Shown here one piece after another: positions 9,771 to 21,628 of a stretch of DNA of 64,000 nt. Each line of letters starts with the position of its first letter. Position 1 is the stretch's first letter. Source of the stretch: Irpex lacteus (lineage: Eukaryota > Basidiomycota > Agaricomycetes > Polyporales > Irpicaceae); NCBI GenBank assembly GCA_001986395.2, contig MQVO02000017.1, positions 310,001-374,000 on the forward strand, written 5' to 3'. The position numbers were made by a program, and so were the translations under genes. The notes beneath the pieces were generated by a model that searched no databases, was not told the origin of the DNA, and saw only the letters and a list, made by a program, of their open reading frames with translations.

Positions 9771-12700
9771 TCAGATGGTATTGTATTCGGCTTGTGCGTT
9801 GGAGATCAACTGTCCATGGACCCACGCATCAAAGTCGGTGGGGATGTCCGGGCTATTGAGCCAGTCTTTCCCTTGATCCTCTACAGAGCGCACAGAACGT
9901 TGAACCAGGTGCGCAAGTTGCTCATCAAGAAAGATGTAGCAAGATGTGAAGCACGTGTGGAATTCCATCGACAACGGCTCTGTACGATGTGACGATGCGG
10001 AGCTGCTATTTGTTGCTTTGCCCTTCCCTTTGCCGAGCTGTGAGGCAAAAAAATCTAGTTAGTTGATACGAACACTGCACATTTATGCTGACAAGAATGG
10101 ATACCATCTCAATGAGAGACTCTTGGACCTTGACTTCAAACTTCAAATAAAGAATGAGACCGGTGTAAAGCAATAGCGGCAAAACAACGTACCCTTATCT
10201 TCCAGCTGGCAGGAATGATGGGACGTGTTTCGAAGCCATGGACAGATAACATGAGGAGTATAGACCGTAGGGAGAGGCTTTCACGATGATTTTGAATGTC
10301 TGATGGATGGACGATGGCATGTACACCGCTGAGGTTGGGATGGCCGCGTCCTCGGAGATACCGGCTCACGCTCAGCTTGAGGGAGTCATAGAACACGTTG
10401 ACGGAGGCATTTACGGCCTCGGAACAGGGAGTAGCAGACATAAAAGTAAGCTCGTACTCGAAGCGAGGGAAGAGGCATGAAGGGTCCGAGATGCGACGAT
10501 TGTAAAGAGAGGCCACAAGAGCGGTCTTCTCTGCTGGTGTGCTCACGTCCCGCAAGCTGCGGACGTGGTCAAACTCCTGCAATGAAAAGAGCCATAAGTG
10601 ACCTTTAGGAAGCGTATCAAAATCACAAAGAGACGAACAAACCTTGATGAATTGTGACTGTTGGGCGTATTCGAGGCGAAAGCCTTCCGAAAACTTAATA
10701 AAGTCTTCATGATCCCATATCTCACCGTGCCCCAGTAGCACCTTAGCGAGGATATAGCGCGTCCAGCGGTGATGATCTGCCTCATTGTGGCAGTCAGCTA
10801 TGATGTCTCGGAGCTGCTCGGCCACATTAGATCATACTCTAGTAAGTAGTAGAAAGCAAAGAAAGGACGAACCTGAAAGTTGCACTCCTGAATAAGAAGC
10901 TGAGAGACCGGGCTTAGGTGGCCCTCAGGGAAAGGACCATTGACAGGTACCTCAAGCCAAGGCTGGAGCGTCTTGCCAAGCTTGATATCAAAAGAGGAGA
11001 TGTCTTCAAACGTGAGGGTGTGGAAGTTGTCTTGGCCAAGAATGATTGCTAGTAGGAGAAATGGAGTGACAGGCTCAGGAGCAGAGCCGGAGTGGATGAT
11101 GTGCAATGCACAGGCTGCACCGTAGCTGAGCCACAGACAATGGGAGGCTGGAGTGCGAAGACGGAACACACCAAGTTTCGGTGCGTAATAGTCACTGATC
11201 TCGACCCAGTGGAGATCATCTGCTGTCATGGTGGTAAACAGTTGAGACCAGATACTACGCTCAAGACCCTGGCCAATTGTGAGTGTACGTGATTGAGCCC
11301 GACGTGTACCGTCTTCGTTAGGAGCCACCAACCGGTAGGTACGCTCGTCATAGAGGAACGCCTTAAGGGACACATTGCTGATGGAATGCATTCCGGTCAA
11401 AAGGGTTGGCGGAGTGGAAGGAGTTATGTCGTCCTTCGAGTGCGAGTGGATATGTTTGAGGAGGTGGAGTACTGCGGTGGCCATGATCTCAACAGACTCG
11501 CCTGCAATGCGAAGAGAACTATCGGCACCAGGGGCAGAGGAGAGATAGCGATTGTGCAACCGCCTTACCCAAGCAGTAAGAACTTCGTCAGGTAGTGCGA
11601 TGGCCATGTTGGCAGAGCGAGATACAGTGCGAAGACCCAAGAGGGAATGGGCAGGGGGATGAGTGGTGCTGGAAGATGGCTCCATATCCGAGTCCAAACC
11701 TTGCATCGAGATGTGAGGCGGCACAGCCGGTCCAGGGCTAGCAAAGGAGAGAACACGAGCTCGACGAGTCGGCCGTGTATTGATGTCAGACTAAAGTGTT
11801 TTGAGTATAATTGCGATATAGAAGAGATGATAACTTTGGACAAACCTGGACAGAGGCAGAACGAGGGCGTATTACAGAGGTTCCCCCAGACGAAGAAGCC
11901 TGAGGTTGGGAATATTGACCTGCACCACGAGGGCGAGGAAGGTATTCATCCTGTGAAAGAGCACAAGAGACGTTGAACAAGACAGCAAAAAGCAGCGTAG
12001 AGCACTGAGACGTACCTCAGAATCAAAAGAAAAAACAGGAAAGGGCTCATCATGCCAAGTGAGAGGTGGAGAGGGGGTAGTGGCAGTGGTGACGGCAGGC
12101 TCTCCTTCATCGGCAGCAACATCTTTGGGACAAGTTGAGTGGCAGAGGTCGGTAGAGTGCCTGAAACGAGCAGAGTATTGCTGATACATGTCGAATGCAC
12201 GAGCACAGTGAAGAAGCTCGCGACGGGCATAGCATGGGTGAGGATAAATATAGTACTCAGGAAGGGGATCAGGAGAGTCGTAGAATGAATGAATGGGAGC
12301 AACCAAAGGGCCGTAACGAGGTGCTATAGGTGGAAAATGAGTATGAATATATATAAGCCAGTGAAAGTCGGTGAAAGTCGGTGAAACTCACCAAGAATGA
12401 TGATTGGATGCACATGAAGAGGGTTCTCCTCACGAAGCATGTTCTTAACCTTGGCATGAGTTTGAAGTGTTGCTGCAGTGAACGCAGAACTAGACAGCTC
12501 CATGGCTTTGAGCTTGATGGAGCCATCACTCAAGGCACGAGAAGTGACGACCAGCTGGAAGCAAGCCTGGTCTGGAGCGATAGGATCAGAATGGGGGACA
12601 GGGATCTCAAGTTCCTTGGACGCAAGAGTGGCGATTAACTTGACATTGAGGTCTTTCCACACAGAACCAGTGAGTCCCACCTCCACGGTGAACAACTGAC

Positions 12701-13650
12701 CGAGAAGGGCCATGCGCTCTTGCCACACACGAATATGCTTTGGCGCGGGGAGAAATGGAGATGGATAGCTATAGCCATCGTCGGTAAGAGCAGTGTCAAT
12801 CTGAAAGCGTAATAAGAACAGACGTAAAGGTTAGAGATAAATAGAAACGTACAGGGAATGACAACATAATAACAACGAGGGTAAGCGTGGTCGGGAAGGG
12901 AGTAGAGAGGGTTGTGCCCAATGGCAGTGTAGAGACTGCAGAGGGAGTGAGAACGGTGGAACGACGAGACCGCTGCACATTTTCTGGCTTCTTGCTCTTG
13001 CCATTGCTGGTACCATGTCTTCTATATGCATCCTGGCGACGGCTGTTGACAGCCTGAAGGCCGGTGCCCTGAGGGGGGTTTTGGAGGCCAGCCCAAGGGG
13101 ACGTGATGCGAGGCACTGAGGACGTGGTGGATAGCTCCAGAGGAACAAGAGAGGGGGGGACCAATGGTGTGAACGAAGATTTAACCAGAGAATGGGGAGA
13201 GGGTGTTTGGACACGAGATAGAGCACCGCCAGAAGTTAAGGGAAGGCTCGGATGTGGTGTCAGACTGAGACAATATCAGATACGAGATACAAGACACTGT
13301 GACTGGTGTAAATGAACGACATACCTGTCATTTTCGCCAACTCCTTGATAAACACTCCCCTGAACACCAGTGTGGCAGGCGGCAGCATGCCCACATATGC
13401 ATAAGTCCTGCGGGCTGACAGGAGTCTATACACAGCACAGTGCATGGGGGAAGGAATTCAGGGATCAGGTTAGGAAACAGAAGCAGAAACAACGCACGTA
13501 AGTGAGAGCTTCATCAGGGCCTGTCCCTGTCCAGAAACGACAAGATCGGGGACAAGGCTGCCTTGCATTCGTGAGAACATCAAGAGAAGGGAAGCATAGA
13601 ATGTCTTGCGCTGAAGCAGGAGTTTCAAGGCGAGGCAAAGAATGGGCCAT
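9771..13650 (-). CDS. Uncharacterised 1,087-aa protein, 11 exons, intact
   Basis: I do not recognise this protein. Exons: 13650-13498, 13425-13325, 13264-12853, 12800-12392, 12323-12016, 11950-11846, 11790-10873, 10813-10643, 10576-10193, 10140-10105, 10037-9771. All junctions are GT...AG, all phases agree, and the total of 3,264 nt has no internal stop, so it is very probably real. Near residue 55 a small Cys/His motif (LCICGHAAACH) could bind metal. A basic low-complexity region (residues about 90-230) contains NGKSKKPENVQRSRR. The next part (VWQERMALLGQLFTVEVGL, then IYPHPCYARRELLHCARAF) looks folded. The C-terminal 600 residues look alpha-helical, with HSGSAPEPVTPFLLLAIILG and a final KGKGK tract. 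The AGAGATCTCT palindrome cluster lies just upstream. The region around PVTPFLLLAIILG recalls HECT-like folds, but too weakly to assign. Confidence 0.85.
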
Positions 13651-14641
13651 TTTAAGCAAAAAGTAGAGTAGAGAATTAAAAACCAGAGTACAGCTACCAA
13701 GACGTGGAATGGTGAGGGACACAGGTCGTTTCGAAAAGCCTGAATAACATGACTCAGGACTGTGACAGAGCGGTGACAGTGTCACAGAAAGTCACAGAAT
13801 TGTACAGTTGTGACAAGATATGACTGCATTTGGCCGTGCAGCATCGTCTGCACTCTATGAAGAGATCTCTCTGGGGAGAGAACTCCTTAGGATTGGTGTC
13901 AAGGAGATCTCTCTCGGGGGAGATCTCTCTCGGGAGAGATCAGGAGAGATCTATCTCGGAAGTTGTCTGATCTCATCACAGAGAGATCTCTGACGATCTC
14001 TGGAGATCTCTATGACATGCATGAGGAAAATGGATGACGACTGCATGGGCGAGATACTTAGAGTAGTAGAGATGGTATGGTGGGTAACAATCTCTGGAGA
14101 TCTCTGGAGATCTCTGGAGATATCGGGAGATCTCTAGAGATCTCTAGAGACTGCGAGAACAACACGTTAAAACCAGAGTTTTGTCCGATAAAAACCTTCA
14201 TAAGTTATGGATTGAGGGACAATGCGATTCGGACGGCATGAGATTGGCAGGTGACAGTAATGTACTCGTTCGGCTAGAGGAGGCTTTGTGGGAGGGAAAG
14301 CAGCGTACACGAGGGTGTGATCCCATTGCGAAGGAGTTGAATGTGCATGTGCTCCTGCGCTGTTGCCTACGTAGTATCGCAACGTGATGTCGGAGGGCGC
14401 CGTCGTGCAATGAAACAGCTCAGGATGTAAGTACTTGGTTTTGCTCGTATGGCCCGCAACAGTGATATATAGTAAGTTTGAAATCTAGCTACTCAGCTGC
14501 AGATCGACGGTGTGTCCGTAGTGTGTAGCGACTAGCTGAAGTGGCCCGATTTACGATAGATGTTGCATGCTGTGTGAGGGGGTATAACGATTAACTGTAT
14601 GTTGGCGGCGATGGCTGATTGAGATAGAGACGCACATCTGT
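13651..14641. other. Intergenic region upstream of the 1,087-aa gene
   Basis: Holds the 5' flank of the minus-strand gene starting at 13650 and, at its right end, the 3' flank of F-box gene 1. The main content is the palindrome cluster at 13861-14152. From 14160 to 14641 nothing is recognised. This is the left border of the tandem F-box array: no sequence left of it resembles the array units. Confidence 0.5.
13861..14152. repeat. Cluster of AGAGATCTCT palindromes
   Basis: About eleven copies of the palindromic core GAGATCTC or near variants lie within 290 bp. They are irregularly spaced at first, then nearly head-to-tail as a 10-bp unit (GGAGATCTCT) at about 14091-14130. All lie 200-500 bp upstream of the 1,087-aa gene's ATG. 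Spacing and self-complementarity suggest either a protein-binding array or a simple-repeat expansion. Confidence 0.8.
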
Positions 14642-16247
14642 TCAGTGTAGACTCATCCATCTCTTCTTCTTGAGCTGCTGTTGCAGAATTTCCAAGCTTT
14701 TATCCTGGCCATACCAACCTTCGCGAAGGTCTGCCCAGAGGCAATCTGCCCGACTGGAATTAGCACTGAGAGTGTATGAGCGATGCAACAGGCAACGCAC
14801 CGTTCGGCTCCAGTGTGACCGGATCTACGCCAACAGCTCTACGCTCCTCCCGCTCCTCGTACGCGAGCACAAGATCGATAGTTTCAGCTGCCAGGGCAAG
14901 CACTGGGACGAAGTGTTCCATGAACTTTTGCAGGTCGTCGAGGGATCTAAAGAGGAGGACAAGGGCGCGGATGGTGGGATGGGTCCTGGCGTGATCGACC
15001 AGAGCATCGAAGTTGGCAGGACGGTCTCTGAAGTCGTAGATGTATGCGCACATGCCCACCACGCTCAGGGCGGAGGCCGACCGGTCCGTGGAGGCTGATG
15101 TTTCTTCGAATAGAAAATGGAAGTCATCCAGGTACATGGTCGTCGTTTGCTCCGAGACGTCGAATCCTGCAAGAGCGCTCGATGTCAATATGGGAAGCGA
15201 ACAGCGTCACTGATTGTGATTCTCACCGATTGACACATCGGGCTGTTTCTCGTGGCCCCACAACAACGTCATGAACTCGAACATCCGCACGCGTTCCTCG
15301 TCGCTGAGTCGGTGCAGCGGACAGTTTGGGTTCATCATCAGAGCTGTCAAAGCGAGGTGAACAGAGTTGGTGCAGCCTCCCGTGGTCCAAATGCGCAGAG
15401 AACGTGGTCTGCGTTGACAGGTGATTGTATTGGAGGCGTGTGGTAGTATCAGGAGCACTCGGTGCGCATCCCATGTTATCGTATCGAACGCGATCAGTGT
15501 GGCACGAGAAAAGTGTTTGATGTATTTGATAACATGAGAGAAAGAGGGGAAATGGACAAATGTGATCTGAATGCTGTTTCGCAGGAATGAGCTTGGTACG
15601 ACTACAGATGGTGATATGCCCCAGTGGGGTGTGTCGAGCTTCGCAGGATTAAAGCCGGCTGGGACGGGACCGTAGATCGAGACGTCTACAAGCTTGTCTT
15701 GGATGGTGGGAAGATAGAGAAGATGGAGAAAAGACGTTTGTCTCTTGTGGGGCTGAGAGGTCAATTCTCCGCTGTAGTTCTGTATGACATCTATGCGTCC
15801 GATGAGCTGGTGCATCGGTGTAAGTCTCGGACACCCTTCAACGACGTATCGTCTGAATATCTCGGCGTCCTCGTAAGACTTGATCTGCAGAGTTCTGCCT
15901 GCGAACATATGGTCCCGACACCTGTTGGCCCAGAAGAGACAGACAAGTGAGCATTGTTTAAGATCGGTCAAGACGTCCTCTGGGCTTGCTTCTCCTCGAT
16001 TCCGAGTAAGATAATTGCCATCGTTTCGGTTATACTCTTTACGTTGTGAGACACGATCTACGTTAACGTAGAAGAGTATATCTTCAAAGAGCTCTGGGGG
16101 AATGCGGGCAGCAAGCAATCTGACAGCCTACGCAAGCATTGATCCTTGTCAGTACAGGCAATATATGCTACGACTTTTTTTACTCACCCTGTTTTCCATC
16201 ACCACAGGGATAGCTTTTTGAAGTGCGAATTCCTCAGATAGTGTCAT
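14642..16247 (-). CDS. F-box-like protein, array copy 1, 476 aa
   Basis: Probable substrate-receptor type F-box protein of unknown target; SCF ligase role is inferred from the F-box. Exons: 16247-16188, 16127-15227, 15166-14801, 14745-14642, all phase-consistent. Exon 1 (20 aa, MTLSEEFALQ...) differs from the other copies. Exon 2 opens with LLAARIPPELFEDILFYV and LKQCSLVCLFWANRCRDHMF, the F-box core, followed by about 230 residues without a known motif ending with NPNCPLHRLSDEERV. Exon 3 begins FDVSEQTTTM and contains ALSVVGMCAYIYD. Exon 4 has the family ending (LWADLREGW, LQQQLKKKRW). Intron 2 is about 60 bp. This is the leftmost copy of the tandem array. No damage seen. Confidence 0.85.
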
Positions 16248-16539
16248 TTCAGTTCATCCAGTGACGACTAACCTGTACCTTGCGTCATTGAACTCTTGTC
16301 CTGATTATACCAGCAATCAGCTCAGATGAGCAGTCAAGTCGACGTACTCGACTGAGTACTTACATCGCGTTTCTCCATCTTCCATATCGCTTCCACTACG
16401 TTTGCGTCCAAGTAAAGAAGCGGTTGATATGGTTGTGGCGAGTTTCTTATTACAGTCCTCTCCCCCTAAACGTACCAGCAATGGGCCTTACTGTCAATTA
16501 AAGGGACGTATGATGGTCAACTATGTACTTGCCTCGCTC

Positions 16540-18060
16540 CCCATTACGTCAGATGCAACTTCCAACACGGAGTCTGAACACGCGTACGACCGTAGCTGAT
16601 AAAATTGTGACATGTCTTGTATCGTCGCTGTGCTAGAGGGTTGGCGGCGATGGCGGTGAAGCAGAGAGCGGAAGTTGAGGAAAAGCGGCATGAGGAAGAC
16701 GAGGCGAGAACACAACGAGTCCTATCGATGGGCTCGCCATATATAGCCCTGTTTTCCGTTATGCCCGTGGGAGAGGAACCAATTTTACGACCACGTACGG
16801 AAACTTGGATGTTGGGACGTACAGCCTTCAAACCCTGAGTAAACACCATTACCACTGGCAGCCACTGTCAGCAAGTTGTAGATAAGTAGTATCATGCATA
16901 CCCAAAGCCAAATCCCACAATCTTCCCTGAGTCGAAAGCATCCCCTCCGGCCACGACTCTAACCGCACTATGCTTGACCTGAGGAAACTTTGGGGGCATG
17001 CTAGTCATCTAGGACATAGGGACAGGCGTCAGAGTCAGCTTCATCTTCATTGGTATCTGGAAGATTGTGTCACATAGTAGTCATATCCGGGACACTCGAT
17101 TGAAGTCAACGGACCGTATTCCTGTGCTCACTGATCAAAGGCTGTATCGGTACCACGATATAGAAGTCAGGAGGCCGCACACTTAGCGTATTGGTGCACC
17201 GCAATGAGATTACACCGCCTTGGCTGCCTGACACGCTGCGTTCAGTCGAAGCAAACATATCAATCATGTCTGTCCTTGAACTTTGTACAAGCTGCACGAT
17301 GAAGGTGTCTATTAATTGATGAAAACGTGGATACTTACACTGCCAGCCTGCTTCTCACGCATGGTCCTTGGGAAGTTACGAGAGTTTACATCTCCTTCTG
17401 AGCATGCGGATACTGCGGGGGAGACTTCGACTTAGCGGTGAATCAATGATTGAAAGGTATGTACAAGGATATGCATGATTGCACGCCACAAGTCGAACGC
17501 GGCGATGCAGAGTGACGCCTATTCGCGAAATCCATCACTAGTCAAGGCAAATCAGACACAACAGAACGGGTCAGCGATAAGTAGATGTCGAATATGTACA
17601 ACTTACCAGAATTCGAGAGTAACGGGAACTGACAAGGTCGTACTTCATAGACCCTACGCTGGTGGCAGAGCGTGCGTGTCTTAGTTTCACGTCGATACGA
17701 GTTGCTGTTGGAACGACGGTGAGCGTACATTGTGAGTATTACAGTCGGTCAAACAAAGGAATAGGTGCATTGATATTCATCGAAACACCCTCGCTGCAAG
17801 AAGGTTAAGGTTAGCCATCGTAGACGGCCAGCCTAAGACTTTCGCTACGAACGCATCTGTAATAGATTTGCTTGCCTCAAACCCCTCCATATCTCCTCAT
17901 AGCTTGATGTGGACGCACATTCTCCGAGGTGAGGGATACCGTGTGTGACCAGAGGAGTTGCAGATCGACGAACGTCCTTTCCGAACGCTCATACCGACCA
18001 ATGGTTGAGACGAGCGAGCGGAAAGGGCGACTGCCAGTAATGGAAGTGTTCCGATTGGGG
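16540..18060 (-). pseudogene. Family II gene relic, unit 1
   Basis: Minus-strand exon-like pieces joined by plausible GT...AG introns. Around 17297-17106 a frame reads MQLVQSSRTDMIDMFASTE and ends with PPDFYIVVPI. An exon near 17053 reads NEDEADSDACPYV. A further frame reads GLKAVRPNIQVSVRGRKIG (16830-16760). Homologous DNA lies upstream of every F-box gene; in unit 6 the PPDF block reads PPDFHIVISNHSK. I do not recognise the family and cannot assemble a full coding sequence, so it is listed as a relic. It could instead be a rapidly evolving gene with a structure I have misread. Confidence 0.35.
16739..16745 (-). promoter_or_regulatory. TATA box of F-box gene 1
   Basis: TATATAT on the minus strand about 490 bp upstream of the ATG, next to the conserved upstream block (TCCGTTATG.CCGTGGGA on the plus strand) shared by copies 1-4 and 7. 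Confidence 0.5.
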
Positions 18061-18794
18061 TACGAGGGTCTTAAATAGGTCTACGAGACGTCGATAGCGG
18101 CAGAGGTGTATAGGTTGTTGTCGGTGCTGCGTCGCGATAGAAAGTGGCAGCACGGATAAGGTAGCCGACTCCAAGAGATTACATACTGTGAGAAGCACAA
18201 TATCCTTGAGAGATAGACAACCCACGTACCTTTGAGTTCAGAACCACTGACTCCCGTCCGACGATACCTTCCGACCAGGATCTTACCATAGCATTGACCA
18301 GATCGCCGACGACCTTCACTTAGATCTTGATACCCTTCTGCTCTCGTACGCGAAGAGTGATTTTGATTCGCAAAAGACTTCTGCGTGCTCGTAGAGAGTG
18401 TGGCGTGCATGGAGTCGCGGCCGTGCGAGGGAGAGCGACTGTCCAGAATCGTGACGAGAGAAGGTAGAGGTGATAAGCATTAGACGCCCGATCAACAAAG
18501 GTTAATAAGAGGAGTAAGACTTGTGCTTACCGTGAGAATATATGTTTGTTACACATACTAAGCGCGCAGTAGCAATTGCCGACCTCATTCTCGACGACCA
18601 CCTTCCATGGCCAACCCAGGCTGCTTGATCTCGGTCTCCCACAAGAGCTAGAAATTACACGCAGGAGAGAAGAGGATCAGGCTTTCCATCCAAGCTCTTA
18701 GACTTGAGCCCACGTTACATGGCGATATTGACGGCACGGGGTGCTGCCCTCATCGCCATCCGTATCGACGTGGGTGGCGACGAGGACTGTAACT

Positions 18795-19411
18795 CCTCTT
18801 GTACCCATGCTTCACGGCCTACGGTATACGTAGAGGGACGGGGAAACGGATACTTATAGTGGTCTGGGTCGCCTGGATAAGTTGGGAGGTCGTTATACAG
18901 GTGCGTCGCCTGTTTCGTTCCTCCTCGACGCGTTGTTGAGTCAGGTCTAGATAGCAGTTCATACTGCAATACAGGCTCACCTCCGACATATTCCGCCCAG
19001 ACATGAAGCTCTACAGTCCGTGCTTCCCGATGATCAAATTCTCCTTTCCCGTCGTCGACACGCTATCAAGACTTATTCGTGGCGCCTGGGACGCCAATGC
19101 CAACTTTCCAAACGAGAAGCCAACGAAGCGTTGAGTGTCGATGTCAGCATTCACGAAGGCAGACTAGGATAACAGGCGGAGACGGGATAGGTTGAGGTAG
19201 ATGGACGCGGATGGATATGGAATGCCCCACACAGGTATGCTTGAGTCTCATGTTTCCCACCCTTACGACTGCTCACGGGAAGGAATATTCTGTCCTTCGA
19301 GAGATACTGCTCAGAAATGTGAACTCATGACCGACGGCCATCATCAACCGGTCTCTCGCAATCACGAATCCCTTCAGCGTCGTGGCCTCGGAACACCTCT
19401 CCGTTGGTGTG
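18795..19411. repeat. Near-identical patch shared with 38729-39348
   Basis: By eye about 617 bp differ from spacer 4 at only about five positions, while flanking homologous DNA is clearly more diverged. This suggests gene conversion or a recent local copy between units 1 and 4. Confidence 0.75.
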
Positions 19412-19912
19412 ATCCAATTTGTAGATGTTGTACCTTGGTCATAACAAATGGTAACTCCCATCGTCTCTATAGCGCAAGGCCGTACCTCCTCCCATTGTTC
19501 GTGCCTACACTCGCCTCTAGTGATCTACTTCTCCGTCATTTTGCCAGTTTCTGGGTCAAGATTGCATCCCGGAGAACAACCGAATGCAATTGTTACGAAT
19601 ACGAACAGGAAGACTGTTGCTTGTGCAGCGGGTCTGCTACAGGCGGTCATCGTTTGCTGTTTCTCAAGCGCCGACCATAGCTATGCTGTCACGCTGCTCC
19701 CCTGCCTTCGCTGTCTCCAAATGACTATTACGATATCAACCACTCTCTCTGCCACTGTAACGGGTCGATCCTCGGTGCGTCTCTACTTGTTTATATCCCA
19801 GTCACTTGCAAGATGATATTGGACATGTATACAGACTTCCCTAGACGCACATCAAAGCGTCGTTGTCGGAGTACTCGATGACTTCAAGCACGCTGCCACC
19901 GGCGCCTGCAGA

Positions 19913-19930
19913 ATTGCCTTATGAGGCAAT
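19913..19930. repeat. Conserved hairpin ATTGCCT-TATG-AGGCAAT, unit 1
   Basis: Seven-base perfect arms with a four-base loop. The 18-mer is unchanged at 26337, 33222, 39976, 45933 and 51884 although neighbouring bases vary. Confidence 0.7.
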
Positions 19931-21628
19931 CAGAACACTACTACGCCGCGCAGGCTCGTGTTGTCGATCCCTCGTATTCCTTACAGCATCATCTTCCATT
20001 GTCGTACCACGTCGCTCTGCCTTTTTCTGTGTGCTCCAATCCACTCGTCCACCCATTTCGCCTGTCCCATCGGCTCCTCGACTCGTCGCCTTCGCGAAGC
20101 TCCTGACTTGTGCCTTGTGGTGTACCATGTCGACGTGCTCGTCCGTTGTGCTCAAGTCTGATGTTTTGCGTGCGCCATCAGTACACTCCGTTTCCATCTC
20201 TTATTAACTGTACTGAACTCCTTGCTTCTGTCACTGCGATCGTCCAGCGATCACTAGTGTCGATCACCCGTACGATCGCGCCACCTGCGCCCTCATGCGC
20301 CCCGCACCCCTCCAAGATCGATCGGGATGCTCTATGTAGCCGTGCTCGTAGATCCGGTTCAAAGGCTTCCAACGCTCGACTTTTTCACGACACTCATACG
20401 GCCGACTTCATGCTGGTTGTCGAGCCATTTTGAGTCACGAGGGCACACACCGTGGTATGCTGGCTTCTAATTTGTAACTAGCCGTGCTTACCGAGAGAGT
20501 TCAACTAAGCAGTCAACTTTCACCGATATCGACGCTCAAGCCTGCTCCTGCAGAGAATTCCGTGGTAGCTCATAGTGTTGGCCACATATCGCATTGCACG
20601 GGTGTATCTAGACTAGTAGGGGAAGGCCATCACTGGGATGGCGATACGTGGTGCGTTGATCTTCGTAAGCTCTGTCCGTATACACAATGCAGTCATTATA
20701 GAATATCGTAACAGATGCAGGACCCCTGCACGGCCCTCAGAACTCACGGTCTCGTGGGCCGGAAAGCGTGAATAAGGTCTACCCCAGCGATAGTACGGTA
20801 TGTATACCGGTCGTACGATTTGTACCTGAGATTGTTCGTCCTCTGACAGACCTTGAGATGAAGGTCGAAGGCGAAGCGAACATGCAGTTGTCGGCGATGT
20901 AGTAGCGCTAGAGATATGCCTAGGCAGCCTATCGAAGCGTGAATATGTGCTGACGCGTCCTCGAAAATAAGTCTGTGAGACTCACTTTACATGAGCATGC
21001 AGCCCTTTCTGACCATCAGCACATCACACGCAGGCAGAAGAGGCCTGCATAGTATTCTTCGGTGGTACTCGAGATATGCCACTGGTAAGTCTTCTCATGC
21101 TGAAGTCTCGGTCCACGACTGCAGTGCGTAGCCACAAGCATATTACAAGCCCAGTCGTTTGTGGATCGACTGAGGGTAGATGTATAATTCGAGTCTGTCA
21201 ACGTGAGGAGGTGTGGGCGTGCGGTTGAATCACGTGTCGATAGCTGAGGTTAGAGCGAGGAAGCAAGTGCATATAAGTACATTTGGAGATAATTATATTC
21301 GTACAGTCCCGAGTACATGACATATGTTGCTACAGCCGCCATACGATGACCGTCAATATATTGTGGGATGTCGGAGGGCGCAGTACACATGAGAAAGCGC
21401 AAGGTACAGTACCAGTAGCGTTTTTTCGTAAGTAATGGTAATAACAATTGCGATTTCGAGAATGTACTTATCGCTCATCTGCAAAGGGAGAATGGACGAT
21501 ACGTATATACTCGGTCAGGGCCAGGCCCGTGGCCGACTCGGAGACGGAGACTCCCGTCACGGTTATGTGCTGTGTGTTGGCCACCATGACTGCCGTATGG
21601 GAGATGGTTAAGATGGCCACAGAGGGTG

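Larger units (their letters stand above)
16248..21628. repeat. Array spacer 1 (type A), between F-box genes 1 and 2
   Basis: Duplicated spacer DNA. It contains the promoter of gene 1 (TATA 16739-16745), a variant of the upstream TATCTGGAAG element (17053-17063), family II relics on the minus strand (about 16540-18060), the type A block (18540-19140, shared with spacers 3 and 4), a stretch almost identical to spacer 4 (18795-19411), and the conserved hairpin at 19913-19930. Several plus-strand frames are open (for example 19863-20207, starting MSEYSMTSSTLPPAPAELPY), but they are not kept open in the homologous spacers. No complete gene is supported. Confidence 0.7.

Noticed and set aside
9771..13650. 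HECT ubiquitin ligase or KDZ-type transposon protein
   Set aside because: Parts of the C-terminal half vaguely recall HECT spacing, and the upstream palindromes recall transposon ends. But the HECT catalytic Cys context, the KDZ catalytic motifs and matching terminal repeats are not visible.
13861..14152. CRISPR-like repeat array
   Set aside because: The units are 8-10 bp palindromes without unique spacers, and the host is a eukaryote.
19863..20207. Plus-strand protein gene in spacer 1
   Set aside because: The frame (MSEYSMTSSTLPPAP...) is open only in this unit; homologous spacers have stops and shifts there.
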